This document shows, one piece after another, positions 31,255 to 39,839 of a DNA stretch of 56,188 nt. How positions within the stretch are numbered: the stretch's first letter is position 1; the number at the start of each line of letters is the position of its first letter. The DNA is taken from NCBI GenBank assembly GCA_902793325.1, contig CADBCY010000016.1, positions 1 through 56,188 of the forward strand. Direction: 5' to 3'. A program made the position numbers and the translations under genes. Source of the DNA: an uncultured Eubacteriales bacterium. Lineage in GTDB: Bacteria > Bacillota > Clostridia > Christensenellales > Aristaeellaceae. A model generated the notes under the pieces. The model searched no databases and was not told the DNA's origin. It worked only from the letters and a program-made list of their open reading frames with translations.

Positions 31255-32859
31255 ATGATTGACAACATCGAAGTGGGAAAGACCATCGCAAAGCTCCGGC
31301 AGAACCGGGGCATGACCCAGCAGCAACTGGCCGCGGCGCTGAACGTGTCGCACCAGGCGGTCTCCAAGTGGGAGAACGGCGCGGCGCTGCCGGACGTGCA
31401 GACGCTGCTGAACCTGACCGGGCTGTTCGGCGTGACCGTGGAGCAGCTCTTGAACGGCGAGGTGCCCGAGGACCGCAACGCGCCGGAGGGCCGCTCGCCG
31501 CTGGAGGATACGCTGCAGAGCGTGGGCAACGCCGTGAACAGCTTCGTCACGGGCCTGTTCGCCGGGGCGAAGCGGGAGGAGGCAGCGCCCGAAGAAGCGC
31601 CCGGGGCCGAAACGCAGGCCGGGGCGGACGAAGCGCCCGCGGAGGCGGAGGAGCCCGCCGAAGAGCCCGCCGAAGAACCCGCCGAAGCGGCCGGGGAAGC
31701 GGCGGAGGAAACCGGGGAGGCGCAGGAGGAGCGCTTCGACCTCGGGAACCTGCTGCGCATGGCGCCGTTTATGACCAAGCAGGCCGTGGGCGAATTGCTG
31801 CTGGAGCACCGCGACGAGCTGAGCAGCAACGACATCGCCAGGTTCGCGCCGTTCATCACCCGGGAATGCCTGGAGGAGCTCATCCAGAAGTCGGAGAGCG
31901 AGATCAGCTGGGAGACCCTGCGCCGCGTGGCGCCCTTCCTGAAGCGCGAGATGGTGGACCGGCTCGCCTGGGTAGCCGCGAAGGGCGGGAAGTTCGCCCG
32001 CGAGGCCGCCGATCAGGTGTGCAGGAACCCGGAGGAGCTGGGCCGCAGCCTGGGCGAGGTGTCGCAGCGCATCGGCGCGGGCATGGAAAAGGCCCTGCGC
32101 CATGCCGCGAAGCTGGGTGGCGACGCCGTGAACGAGGCCGGCAAGGCGCTGAACGACATCTTCGAGGGCCTGAAGGCGCGGGAGGATCGCGCCGCGACCC
32201 TGCGCCGCGCGGCCGTGGAGCGGGCCGTCCAGGACGGGAAGTGGGACTGGATCGCCGCGCACCTGGACGAGCTCGACGAGGAGACGAAGCGAGCCGTCGC
32301 CCGCAAGGCCAACGAGGCGGGCATGCACGACTGGGTGGTGGAGCACCTGGAGGACTACCTTGACGCCGACGCCGTGGACGCCGCCATGGAGCGCGGCGAC
32401 TGGGGCTGGCTGGGCGAGCACGCCTGGCAGCTCGACGCGGAGCTGCAACAGCGCGTGGCGCTGGCAGCGGCGAATGACGGCAACTGGCTGTGGCTGACCG
32501 GCTACGCGGAGCTGCTGGACCTCGGCGACGTCGCCGGGCAGGTGGCCTGCGCCGCCTACGAGGCGGGGGAGAAGGCGCTGGCGCTGACCCTCGCGGAGGG
32601 CATGGCGGCCGACCAGCGGGAGATCCTCGCCAACGCCGTGCTGGCCGCCGGGGACGACGATACCCTGGAGAAGCTCATCGAAGCGCTGGACGGCGACTTC
32701 GCGGACCGGCTCTGCCTGGCGCGCGCGCAGGCGGGCAACTGGGACGGCGCGCTGCGCTTCATCGACCGGGCCGGCGTCGGCGCCGTGGAACAGCTCATGG
32801 AGCTGGCCATCGCCGAGGGCAACTTCGACGCCATCGACCGCCTGAACCCGCGCCTGTAA
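31255..32859 (+). CDS. XRE-family HTH protein with two classes of helical repeats
   Basis: 534 residues. XRE HTH at 8-63 (MTQQQLAAALNVSHQAVSKWENG), then a Glu/Pro/Ala-rich acidic linker (about 105-160). Three repeats share the core R-x-A-P-F-(M/I/L)-(T/K)-(K/R): RMAPFMTKQAVGELL, RFAPFITRECLEELI and RVAPFLKREMVDRLA. After a helical stretch, Trp-rich repeats of about 25-30 residues follow (KWDWIAAHLDEL, HDWVVEHLEDYL, DWGWLGEHAWQL, NWLWLTGYAELL) and lead into a HEAT/TPR-like end. No membrane segment. Function unknown; probably a regulator whose repeats form a protein-binding solenoid. AGGAGG precedes ATG 31255. It diverges from htpG. Confidence 0.75.
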   Translation: MIDNIEVGKTIAKLRQNRGMTQQQLAAALNVSHQAVSKWENGAALPDVQTLLNLTGLFGVTVEQLLNGEVPEDRNAPEGRSPLEDTLQSVGNAVNSFVTGLFAGAKREEAAPEEAPGAETQAGADEAPAEAEEPAEEPAEEPAEAAGEAAEETGEAQEERFDLGNLLRMAPFMTKQAVGELLLEHRDELSSNDIARFAPFITRECLEELIQKSESEISWETLRRVAPFLKREMVDRLAWVAAKGGKFAREAADQVCRNPEELGRSLGEVSQRIGAGMEKALRHAAKLGGDAVNEAGKALNDIFEGLKAREDRAATLRRAAVERAVQDGKWDWIAAHLDELDEETKRAVARKANEAGMHDWVVEHLEDYLDADAVDAAMERGDWGWLGEHAWQLDAELQQRVALAAANDGNWLWLTGYAELLDLGDVAGQVACAAYEAGEKALALTLAEGMAADQREILANAVLAAGDDDTLEKLIEALDGDFADRLCLARAQAGNWDGALRFIDRAGVGAVEQLMELAIAEGNFDAIDRLNPRL

Positions 32860-32874
32860 CGCGAGACTGAAACC

Positions 32875-32922
32875 AAAGATCCTTCGCCTGCCCGTCGATT
32901 CGGGCATGGCGAAGGATCTTTT
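32875..32922. terminator. Terminator between the XRE gene and murI
   Basis: Long hairpin AAAGATCCTTCGCC...GGCGAAGGATCTTTT with inner TGCCCG/CGGGCA, flanked by A and T runs, between convergent genes, so it can serve both. Its arms share a 13-mer with the terminator at 23015 and the site at 45422. Confidence 0.8.
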
Positions 32923-32958
32923 CGTTGTATGGGGATCTGGCGCGCCGGGGCGGTTCGG

Positions 32959-33720
32959 TCACTCCGCGTCCAGCGACGCCATCAGCGCCTGCATCCTGTC
33001 GATCACCCCGGGGCCGCCGGAGGTCTGGTACTCGATGCTGCCGGGGGTGTCGTCGGAGCAGAGCCCGCCGCGTTGCAGCAGGTCCTTCAGCCGCAGCACC
33101 GTGCCCTCGCGGCCGTCGAAGATCTGCGCGTCCGGGAACAGGGCCGCGATGGGGCGGCGCAGGAAGGGGTAGTGGGTGCAGCCGAGCACCACGGCGTCGA
33201 TTTGTTCCGACCGGTACGGCGCGAGCAGCCGCGCGATGTGCTCGGCGGTCTCGGGGGCGTCGGCCTGTCCGGCCTCCACGCGCTCCACCAGGCCCGTGCC
33301 CACCACGGAGATCACGTCCGCGCCGTAGCGCGCCTTGAGCTTTTCGTACTTCTCCAGCGAGAGCGTCGCCTTGGTGGCCAGCACCAGCACCTTGCCGCCG
33401 TGGCGCGCGAAGTGGGCGGGCTTCAGCGCGGGCTCCATGCCCACGATGGGCAGCTCCGGGTGCGCCTGGCGCAGGATCTTCGCATAGGCGGAGGTGGCGG
33501 TGTTGCAGGCGATGACGATGGCCTTCACGTCCCGCGCCAGCAGGCGATCGATGCCCGCGGCGCACAGCGCGCGGATCTCCGCCAGCGGGCGGGGACCGTA
33601 GGGGGCGTTGCCGTTGTCGCCGAAGAACAGGAAGTGTTCGTTGGGCAGTATGCGCCGCGCCTCGTGCAGCACGCTGACGCCGCCCATGCCGGAATCAAAA
33701 AAGCCGATCAGATCGTTCAT
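32959..33720 (-). CDS. murI: Glutamate racemase MurI
   Basis: 253 residues from ATG 33720. IGFFDSGMGGVSVL and FFGDNGNAPYGPRP (substrate loop); catalytic cysteines in VIACNTATSAYA and VVLGCTHYPFLRRPI. It makes D-glutamate for peptidoglycan. AGGAG precedes the start. It stands alone, convergent with the XRE gene. Confidence 0.94.
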   Translation of the reverse strand: MNDLIGFFDSGMGGVSVLHEARRILPNEHFLFFGDNGNAPYGPRPLAEIRALCAAGIDRLLARDVKAIVIACNTATSAYAKILRQAHPELPIVGMEPALKPAHFARHGGKVLVLATKATLSLEKYEKLKARYGADVISVVGTGLVERVEAGQADAPETAEHIARLLAPYRSEQIDAVVLGCTHYPFLRRPIAALFPDAQIFDGREGTVLRLKDLLQRGGLCSDDTPGSIEYQTSGGPGVIDRMQALMASLDAE

Positions 33721-33777
33721 ATGTGTTTCTCCTGAATGTCCGCGCACAAAGCGTGCGCCGGGAAGCTCACTGATTAT

Positions 33778-33806
33778 AGTATAGCTTTTCCGGCGCAAAA
33801 TTGCAA
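33778..33806 (-). promoter_or_regulatory. murI promoter
   Basis: Minus strand: -35 TTGCAA (33806-33801), 17-bp spacer, -10 TATACT (33783-33778); an overlapping TATAAT 5 bp further on could be used instead. Confidence 0.5.
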
Positions 33807-33826
33807 GGCATATCGCGCGGCGCGGG

Positions 33827-35269
33827 TCACACCAGGTTCCGCACCGGCTGCATCGCCAGGCCGAGCAGGCGCAGCAGCGTCTCCCGGCCCAGGGTCAGCG
33901 GCGGGAAGCGCAGCCCGTCGGGCACCGCGGCGGTGCCGTCCGGCAGGCGCTCCTGGCAGTCCGCGTGCAGGGCGGCCATGTGCCCGCGCAGCGTCGCGTT
34001 CAGCTCCGGGCTGCGGATCACCAGCATCAGCTCCGTGTCCACGTAGGTGCTGCGCAGGTCCAGGTTGAAGGAGCCGATGACGGACAGCGCGTCGTCGATC
34101 ACCATGGACTTCCCGTGGTAGGAATCGCCCCCGGCGTACTCGAGCACCCGCATGCCGGTGGAGAGCACCTCGTCCCGGTGCAGCAGGTAGTCGCCGCTGG
34201 CCACCACGTTCTGGCCGTTCTCCACGGCGTTGATCATCAGCGTGACGGGTACCCTGGCGGCGATCTCCGAGAGTGTCGCCCGGCTGTCCTCGTTCAGCAC
34301 CGCGTAGGGGGAGTGGACGATGATCTCCTCCCGCGCCCGCGCCATCAGCCCGGTGAGCTGCGCGAAGGCCTCCGGCTCCTTGGCGTAGATGGTCGTGGGG
34401 TTGTGGATGAGCCAGACGCCGCGGGTCGCCACGGTGACCGCGCCGTAGTCGGCGGGCGCGAACAGCTCGGGCTTTTCCGCGCGCAGCCCCTCCCGGCGCG
34501 CGTCGAGCGCCGCGTACTCGGCCGCCCGCTTGTCGTCGGAGACGCGGGGGCGGAAGGGCGTGGCGTCGCCGCCGTCCCAGACGCCCTCGAAGTAGCCCAG
34601 CACCTCGAAGAGCGAGCTGTCCGCGCTGCCCGCGGCGTTGTACACCAGCGCCTCCCGGTCGAGGCTGTGCGTGGGCGCGGGGTACTCGCCCAGGAAGTAG
34701 TCGAAGGTGTTCCTGCCGCCCAGGATGTAGGCCGTGTCGTCGGCGATCAGGTACTTGTCGTGCATGCGCCCCATGTGCTTCCACGCCTGCCAGTAGGTGA
34801 ACAGGTTGTAGAACCGCACCTCGACGTTGGGGTGCGCCGCCACGGCGCGGAACATGCCGTTGTGCATCAGGTGGAAGCGCCCGGCGATGCCGTCGATCAG
34901 CATGCGCACGCGCACGCCCGCCTCCGCCCGGGCCAGCACCGCGCACAGTATGTCGCGCGTGCTCTCGCCATCCCGGCAGTCGTAGGTGGTGATGACGAGC
35001 GACGACTTCGCCTGGTTGATGAGCCGGATGCGCTCGTCCAGGGCCTCGGTGCGCGTCTCCAGTATGGCGGCGCGGTCGCCGGTCGAAACGTCGTGGGACA
35101 TCTCCTCCACCCGCGCCTCCACCCGCGCGCGCGCGTCGTCGGACAGCTTCGGCGCCCTGGAAAAGGGCATGTAGCCCACGACGACGCTGTAGACGACGCC
35201 GAGCAGCACGAGCAGTACGAGCGCCCGCAGCAGCCTGCGGACGGGATGCCTTCTTCTTCGCTTTGTCAT
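33827..35269 (-). CDS. Phospholipase D-type membrane protein (cardiolipin-synthase-like)
   Basis: 480 residues. A basic start (MTKRRRRHPVRRL) and one membrane segment (about 14-32) precede two HKD motifs: HDKYLIADDTAYILGGRN and HGKSMVIDDALSVIGSFNLDLRS, the paired active site of the phospholipase D superfamily. It probably transfers or hydrolyses phosphatidyl groups at the membrane. Canonical bacterial cardiolipin synthases have two N-terminal membrane helices; this has one and a long insert between motifs, so the reaction is open. ATG 35269 (GGGGGAAG upstream) is preferred over ATG 35296. It follows rluF closely. Confidence 0.8.
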   Translation of the reverse strand: MTKRRRRHPVRRLLRALVLLVLLGVVYSVVVGYMPFSRAPKLSDDARARVEARVEEMSHDVSTGDRAAILETRTEALDERIRLINQAKSSLVITTYDCRDGESTRDILCAVLARAEAGVRVRMLIDGIAGRFHLMHNGMFRAVAAHPNVEVRFYNLFTYWQAWKHMGRMHDKYLIADDTAYILGGRNTFDYFLGEYPAPTHSLDREALVYNAAGSADSSLFEVLGYFEGVWDGGDATPFRPRVSDDKRAAEYAALDARREGLRAEKPELFAPADYGAVTVATRGVWLIHNPTTIYAKEPEAFAQLTGLMARAREEIIVHSPYAVLNEDSRATLSEIAARVPVTLMINAVENGQNVVASGDYLLHRDEVLSTGMRVLEYAGGDSYHGKSMVIDDALSVIGSFNLDLRSTYVDTELMLVIRSPELNATLRGHMAALHADCQERLPDGTAAVPDGLRFPPLTLGRETLLRLLGLAMQPVRNLV

Positions 35270-35301
35270 GGTCTTCCCCCGGTCCTTGCTTTCCATGGCG
35301 G

Positions 35302-36036
35302 TCAGGGATTTGGACGCGCTTCCCCGTCGCCCAGTTCCCCGAGCAGGCCGTTGAGCTCGGCCTCGGTCAGGTCGCGCCACTGGCCGGGGCGTAGGTTCCC
35401 GAGCCGCAGGTTCATGATGCGCACGCGCCGGAGCCGGACGACGTTCGCGCCCAGCGCCTCGCACATGCGGCGGATCTGGCGGTTCAGCCCCTGCACCAGC
35501 ACGATGTTGAAGCTGTGCGCCCCGGTTCGGCGCAGCTTGCAGGGCAGCGTGACGGTGTCCAGTATGGGCACGCCCGCCATCATCTTCGCCGCGAATTCCG
35601 GGGTGACGGGGCGGTCGATCTCAACCTCATACTCCCGCTCGTGGCCGCCGGCGGCGCGCAGCAGGCGGTTGACGATCTCGCCGTCGCTGGTCATCAGCAG
35701 CAAGCCCTCGCTGTCCTTGTCCAGCCGCCCCACGGGGAAGATGCGCGCGGGATGGCCCACGTAGTCCACCACGTTCATCGGCTCCCGGGGGTCGGCGGTG
35801 CACACGATGCCCCGCGGCTTGTTCAGCACGATGTACACCCTGTCGCCCGTCCCGGAGAGGGGCTTGCCGTCCACGGTGACGCGCATGCCCGGCAGCACGC
35901 GATCGCCCAGCGCGCCCGTCCGGCCGTCCACGCGCACGCGGCCCTCCCCGATGAGCCGGTCGGCCTCGCGGCGGGAACAGTAGCCGCTGTCCGCGATGAA
36001 CTTGTTGAGGCGCTTGCCTTCGCTCCGATTCTCCAT
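35302..36036 (-). CDS. rluF: RluF-type 23S rRNA pseudouridine synthase
   Basis: 244 residues from ATG 36036. The S4 domain LNKFIADSGYCSRREADRLIGEGRVRV is followed by the synthase domain with catalytic Asp in FPVGRLDKDSEGLLLMT. NVVDYVGHPARIFPVGR, GVPILDTVTLPCKL, LVQGLNRQIRRMCEALG and GQWRDLTEAELNGLL track E. coli RluF, which modifies U2604, more closely than RluB. The start at 36036 has GGGGAG behind it. The downstream phospholipase D-type gene starts within about 30 bp of its stop. Confidence 0.85.
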   Translation of the reverse strand: MENRSEGKRLNKFIADSGYCSRREADRLIGEGRVRVDGRTGALGDRVLPGMRVTVDGKPLSGTGDRVYIVLNKPRGIVCTADPREPMNVVDYVGHPARIFPVGRLDKDSEGLLLMTSDGEIVNRLLRAAGGHEREYEVEIDRPVTPEFAAKMMAGVPILDTVTLPCKLRRTGAHSFNIVLVQGLNRQIRRMCEALGANVVRLRRVRIMNLRLGNLRPGQWRDLTEAELNGLLGELGDGEARPNP

Positions 36037-36084
36037 GTCCGACGCTCCCCGTGCTGTCCGGTGTGCTGCTTTCAAACATTCAAC

Positions 36085-36113
36085 ATTCTATCACATTTTC
36101 CGGGGATGGACAA
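36085..36113 (-). promoter_or_regulatory. rluF promoter
   Basis: Minus strand: -35 TTGTCC (36113-36108), 17-bp spacer, -10 TAGAAT (36090-36085). Confidence 0.55.
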
Positions 36114-36192
36114 GTTTACACAGGCATGATATGATGAAAATATCGTTATACCGACAAAATGCCCGCGCCTGGCGCGGGGGATGGGGGAGCGC

Positions 36193-37362
36193 ATGGCAAA
36201 GGTTACGCTTCGCAAGACGCGGGAGACGCGCGTTCGCGGTGGGCACCCGTGGATCTACGCCTCGGAGATCGAGCGGGTCGAGGGGGATTTCGAGAACGGC
36301 GACATCGTGGACGTGCTGGACTTCAGGGGAAAGTTCATCGGCCGGGGGTTCTACAACCCGCAGAGCCAGATTTCCCTGCGCATACTGACCCGCAACGACG
36401 AGCCCTGCGACCGGGCGTTCTTTACCCGGCGGGTCCGGGACGCCTGGGCGTACCGCAAGCTGCTGTGCGACCCGCAGAGCTGCCGCCTGATCTACTCCGA
36501 GTCGGACTTCCTGCCCGGCCTGGTGGTGGACAAGTTCGGCGGGATACTGGTGCTGCAATCGCTGTCGCTGGGCATCGAGCGCATCAAGGACATGCTGTGC
36601 GATATCCTGATGGAGGTCGTCGCGCCCGAGGGCATCTGGGAGCGCAGCGACGTGCCGGTGCGCCGCCTGGAGGGCATGGAGCAGACCACGGGCTTGCTGC
36701 GGGGCGAGGTGCCGGACCGGGTGGAGATGGTCGAAAACGGCATCCGCTTCCTGGTGGACGTGAAGCATGGCCAGAAGACCGGCTTCTTCCTGGACCAGAA
36801 GCAGAACCGCGCCGCCATGGCCCCCTTCTGCCGGGGCGCGCGGGTGCTGGACTGCTTCTGCCACAACGGCTCCTTTTCGCTGCACGCGGCGAAGTACGGC
36901 GCCGCGAGCGTGCTGGGCGTGGACATCTCCGAGGAGGCGCTGGAGGTGGCCCGCGAGAACGCCCGGCTGAACGGCCTGGACAACGTGACCTTCGAGGCGC
37001 ACAACTGCTTCGACCTGCTCCGCGAGCTCACGGACCGGGGCGAGCAGTACGACCTGGTGATCCTGGATCCGCCCGCCTTCACCAAGAACAAGGCGGCGGT
37101 GCAGGCGGCGGTGCGCGGCTACAAGGAGATCAACCTGCGCGGCCTCAGGCTGGTGCGGCCCGGCGGCTTCCTGGTGACCTGCTCCTGCTCGCAGCACGTG
37201 ATGCCGGAGATGTTCCAGGACATCCTCAACCAGGCGGCGCGGGACGCGAAGAAGCGCGTCCGCATGGTCGAATACCGCACGCAGGGCTACGACCACCCCA
37301 TACTGCCGCAGTCGGTGGAGACGAAGTACCTGAAATGCGTGTTCCTCCAGGTGATGGAGTAA
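36193..37362 (+). CDS. rlmI: RlmI-type 23S rRNA (cytosine-C5) methyltransferase
   Basis: 389 residues. An N-terminal PUA domain (LRKTRETRVRGGHPWIYASEIERVEG...VDVLDFRGKFIGRGFYNPQSQISLRIL) precedes a Rossmann methyltransferase domain: GQKTGFFLDQKQNR, VLDCFCHNGSFSLHAAKYGA (motif I), GVDISEEALEVARENA and the NPPY-like VILDPPAFTKNK. RlmI methylates C1962 of 23S rRNA in E. coli. ATG 36193 gives the family start MAKVTLRK; ATG 36181 is an alternative. A hairpin follows. Confidence 0.88.
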   Translation: MAKVTLRKTRETRVRGGHPWIYASEIERVEGDFENGDIVDVLDFRGKFIGRGFYNPQSQISLRILTRNDEPCDRAFFTRRVRDAWAYRKLLCDPQSCRLIYSESDFLPGLVVDKFGGILVLQSLSLGIERIKDMLCDILMEVVAPEGIWERSDVPVRRLEGMEQTTGLLRGEVPDRVEMVENGIRFLVDVKHGQKTGFFLDQKQNRAAMAPFCRGARVLDCFCHNGSFSLHAAKYGAASVLGVDISEEALEVARENARLNGLDNVTFEAHNCFDLLRELTDRGEQYDLVILDPPAFTKNKAAVQAAVRGYKEINLRGLRLVRPGGFLVTCSCSQHVMPEMFQDILNQAARDAKKRVRMVEYRTQGYDHPILPQSVETKYLKCVFLQVME

Positions 37363-37377
37363 GAAAGAATGAATACA

Positions 37378-37415
37378 ATGGCGTCCCTGCTTCCCATCGG
37401 AAACAGGGACGCCAT
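37378..37415. terminator. Hairpin between rlmI and metF
   Basis: Perfect 12-bp stem ATGGCGTCCCTG (37378-37389) / CAGGGACGCCAT (37404-37415) between convergent genes. The following T tract is interrupted (ATGTTTA), but the location suits a shared terminator. Confidence 0.65.
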
Positions 37416-37431
37416 ATGTTTATACCCGGCT

Positions 37432-38355
37432 TCAGTCGATGACGACGCCGGCCTTTTCCAGGATGGTGGGGACGTTTTTCTCCGCGCCGATGGCCATGAT
37501 GTGCACGCCGTCGCAGATGCCCTCGGCCTTGATCTTGGCGATCAGCTCCGCGGCCATCTCGATGCCCAGCTTCATGGGCAGGCCCTTCACGCCCTTCTCC
37601 TTGCCCTCGGCGGCGGCCGCGGCCAGGCGGTCGATCATGGGCTGGGGCACGGCGATGCCGGGCACGTTCTCGTTCATGTACTTCGCCATGCCGGCGGCCT
37701 TCAGCGGGATGATGCCCGCCATGATGTGGGTCTTGATGCCGGCCTTGTCCACGGCGTCCATGAAGCGCTTCAGCTCGTCGATGTCGAAGATGCCCTGGGT
37801 CTGGATGTACTTCGCGCCCGCGTCCACCTTCTGGCGCAGCTTGTTGATCTGCAGGATCTGCGGCTCGTACACGGGGGTGACCGCCGCGCCCTTGTAGAAA
37901 TTCGGCGTGGAGGCGAGGTCGTTGCCGCCGCAGTCCTTGCCGGTGGCTTCCATGGTGCTGAGCATGCGCAGGATGCCCACGGAATCCAGGTCGTACACGG
38001 GCTTCGAGGCCTTGCAGTCGCCCACCATGGTGTGGTCGCCGGTGAGCGCCAGCATGGTGTCGATGCCGAAGGACGCCGCCGCCAGCATGTCGCCCATGAT
38101 GGCCATGCGGCTGCGGTCGCGGCCCGTCATCTGGATGATGGGGTCCAGCCCGGCCTGCTTCAGCTTGATGCAGAGGCCGATGGAGGACGCCTTCAGGCTC
38201 GCGGACTGCATGTCGGTGACGTTGACGGAGTGCACCTTGCCGCGCAGCAGCTCGGCAGCCTCCATTTGCTCGGTGAAATCATAACCCTTCGGGGGAGCCA
38301 TCTCGGCGGTGACGCCAAACTTGCCGCTCTCCAGCGCGATCTGCAGGTTGCTCAT
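37432..38355 (-). CDS. metF: Methylenetetrahydrofolate reductase MetF
   Basis: 307 residues with the FAD-dependent TIM-barrel pattern: GVTAEMAPPKGYDF, VHSVNVTDMQSA, PIIQMTGRDRSRMAIMGDMLAAASFGIDTMLALTGDH, FDIDELKRFMD and HIMAGIIPLK. It reduces methylene-THF to methyl-THF. The adjacent MetV makes this a MetVF-type enzyme, as in acetogens, where it links the methyl branch of the Wood-Ljungdahl pathway to methionine or acetyl-CoA synthesis. Start overlaps the metV stop by 4 bp. Confidence 0.92.
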   Translation of the reverse strand: MSNLQIALESGKFGVTAEMAPPKGYDFTEQMEAAELLRGKVHSVNVTDMQSASLKASSIGLCIKLKQAGLDPIIQMTGRDRSRMAIMGDMLAAASFGIDTMLALTGDHTMVGDCKASKPVYDLDSVGILRMLSTMEATGKDCGGNDLASTPNFYKGAAVTPVYEPQILQINKLRQKVDAGAKYIQTQGIFDIDELKRFMDAVDKAGIKTHIMAGIIPLKAAGMAKYMNENVPGIAVPQPMIDRLAAAAAEGKEKGVKGLPMKLGIEMAAELIAKIKAEGICDGVHIMAIGAEKNVPTILEKAGVVID

Positions 38356-39002
38356 TTCTTCTCCCCCCTGATGTTGATGGTCCTGGGATAGGCCACCTTA
38401 TCGTAGCCCTTGTCCTCGCGGGTGATGCCGATTTTGTCCTCCTGGCCGAGGGACACGAGCTTGTTGTAAATCTCGATCCAGGCGCAGGGGTTCTCGGGGT
38501 TCACCTCGCACTTGCCGTTGCGGGAGCCGCCGCAGGGGCCGTTCACCAGGGACTTGGCGCAGCGGGAGATGGGACAGATGCCGCCGGTCTTGCCGAGCAT
38601 GCAGTCGCCGCACATGTGGCACGCTTCCTCGAACAGGCCCAGCTTCACGCTCTCGCCCAGGAACATGGTGTTGTTGCTGGGGTACACGGGGCACTGGCAG
38701 TACTGGGCGATGACCTGCACGCCGTCGCCGCAGGACATGGCCACCACGGCGTCGGGCTTGGCGGCGTTCACGGGCTTGAGGATGGTGCGGGTCTTCAGGT
38801 GCATGCAGCAGTAGTCGGACATGGCGGTGGCCACGACCTTGATGCCGTGCTGCGCGAGCACCTGGGTCAGCTCGGCGATTTCCTTCTCGCCGCCGGTGGC
38901 GCAGGCGGTGGCGCAACTGCCGCAGCCCACGAGCGCGACGGTCTTGGCGCCTGCCAGCATGCCCAGCAGCTCTTCCAGGGGCTTCTTCTGAGTGATGATC
39001 AT
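38352..39002 (-). CDS. metV: MetV, cysteine-rich partner of MetF
   Basis: 216 residues with many cysteines: VGCGSCATACATGG, SDYCCMHLKTR, SCGDGVQ, CHMCGDCMLGKTGGICPISRCAKSLVNGPCGGSRNGKCEVNPENPCAWIEIY. The last segment is the MTHFR C-terminal zinc/iron-sulfur domain. MetV carries the metal clusters of the MetVF methylenetetrahydrofolate reductase of acetogens. It lies upstream of metF with ATGA overlap. Promoter at 39112-39084. Confidence 0.9.
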   Translation of the reverse strand: MIITQKKPLEELLGMLAGAKTVALVGCGSCATACATGGEKEIAELTQVLAQHGIKVVATAMSDYCCMHLKTRTILKPVNAAKPDAVVAMSCGDGVQVIAQYCQCPVYPSNNTMFLGESVKLGLFEEACHMCGDCMLGKTGGICPISRCAKSLVNGPCGGSRNGKCEVNPENPCAWIEIYNKLVSLGQEDKIGITREDKGYDKVAYPRTINIRGEKK

Positions 39003-39083
39003 GGGTGTTTCTCCTTCGATGTGTCCTGCCCGTTGCGGGCGGAATGGCGCGGGGAAACGGCTTCCCCGGCGCGGTCAGAAACA

Positions 39084-39112
39084 ATTATATCCCCGCGCGG
39101 GGGATAAATCAA
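39084..39112 (-). promoter_or_regulatory. metVF promoter with palindromic spacer
   Basis: Minus strand: -35 TTGATT (39112-39107), 17-bp spacer, perfect -10 TATAAT (39089-39084). The spacer is almost fully taken up by the near-palindrome TATCCCCGC/GCGGGGGATA (39088-39106). Upstream, 39121-39148 forms another dyad, ATGCGATGTT/AACATC(A)ATCGCAT. Either could be an operator. Confidence 0.6.
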
Positions 39113-39165
39113 TACGGTTTATGCGATGTTGTTCCAACATCAATCGCATTTTAACATAGGCCGGA

Positions 39166-39188
39166 GCCTGAAAACCCCGGCGGGGCTC
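39166..39188 (-). terminator. Short hairpin at the end of the Nudix gene
   Basis: Minus strand CCCC-GCC-GGGG followed by TTTT, overlapping the stop codon of the Nudix gene. The stem is short, so it is a weak candidate. Confidence 0.35.
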
Positions 39189-39654
39189 AGTGGTCCTTCT
39201 CCGAGCCGATGAATATGGTGCCGTTGCCCCGGATGAGCCCGGCCAGGTTGTCCCGGATGGCCCGGGGGAACAGGTTGCGGCGCTGGATCTGCCGCAGGTC
39301 CACCCAGTCGTAGCCGATCTGGAACCGGTCGGTCTCCGTGGGCGCCTTGCGCGGCTCCTCCGCCAGGCGGCACAGGAAGATGAAGTAGATCTTGTGGCTG
39401 TTGCCGTCCCGCCGCCCCTCGGTCACGCGCTCGTAGATGCCCGCCAGGCGCAGGGGCACCACGCTGTAGCCGGTCTCCTCCAGCAGCTCCCGCCGCACGG
39501 CGTCCGCCAGCAGTTCCCCGGTGTGCTGCCCGCCGCCGGGAAGGGCATAGTATTCGCCGAAGCGGGAGACGCACCGGTTGACCAGGATCTTTCCCCCGTG
39601 CAGTACGATGGCCTTGGCCGAGTTACGTGCGGACAAGCTGCTCAGTCCTTCCAT
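39187..39654 (-). CDS. Nudix hydrolase
   Basis: 155 residues. The Nudix box is GGGQHTGELLADAVRRELLEETGY (about 41-64), with the required G-x5-E-x7-RE-x-x-EE-x-G pattern. Substrate, likely a nucleoside diphosphate derivative, cannot be read from sequence. ATG 39654 is only about 8 nt from the predicted transcription start and no ribosome-binding site is seen, so it may be nearly leaderless. Confidence 0.85.
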   Translation of the reverse strand: MEGLSSLSARNSAKAIVLHGGKILVNRCVSRFGEYYALPGGGQHTGELLADAVRRELLEETGYSVVPLRLAGIYERVTEGRRDGNSHKIYFIFLCRLAEEPRKAPTETDRFQIGYDWVDLRQIQRRNLFPRAIRDNLAGLIRGNGTIFIGSEKDH

Positions 39655-39668
39655 TGCCAGTTGCCTAT

Positions 39669-39697
39669 ATTATACGATTATTGAACGAAAATAGCAA
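39669..39697 (-). promoter_or_regulatory. Promoter of the Nudix gene
   Basis: Minus strand: -35 TTGCTA (39697-39692), 17-bp spacer, perfect -10 TATAAT (39674-39669), ending only 14 bp before the ATG. Confidence 0.65.
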
Positions 39698-39839
39698 TAC
39701 CGGCCGGGAAGTTTCCGCACCGCGCGACGCGGCCGCGCTTTGCCGGCGCAATTTGACTTTCCGTGGCGGCGGAATCGCCAATGTGATAAGAAACAAATGT
39801 TAAATTTGGTAAATTTGACGTGAATATGGTGTTGTTTCG

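Noticed and set aside
37432-39002. Full Wood-Ljungdahl gene cluster
   Set aside because: Only metV and metF are present; no acs, fhs, folD or corrinoid protein genes flank them, so the complete pathway cannot be claimed.
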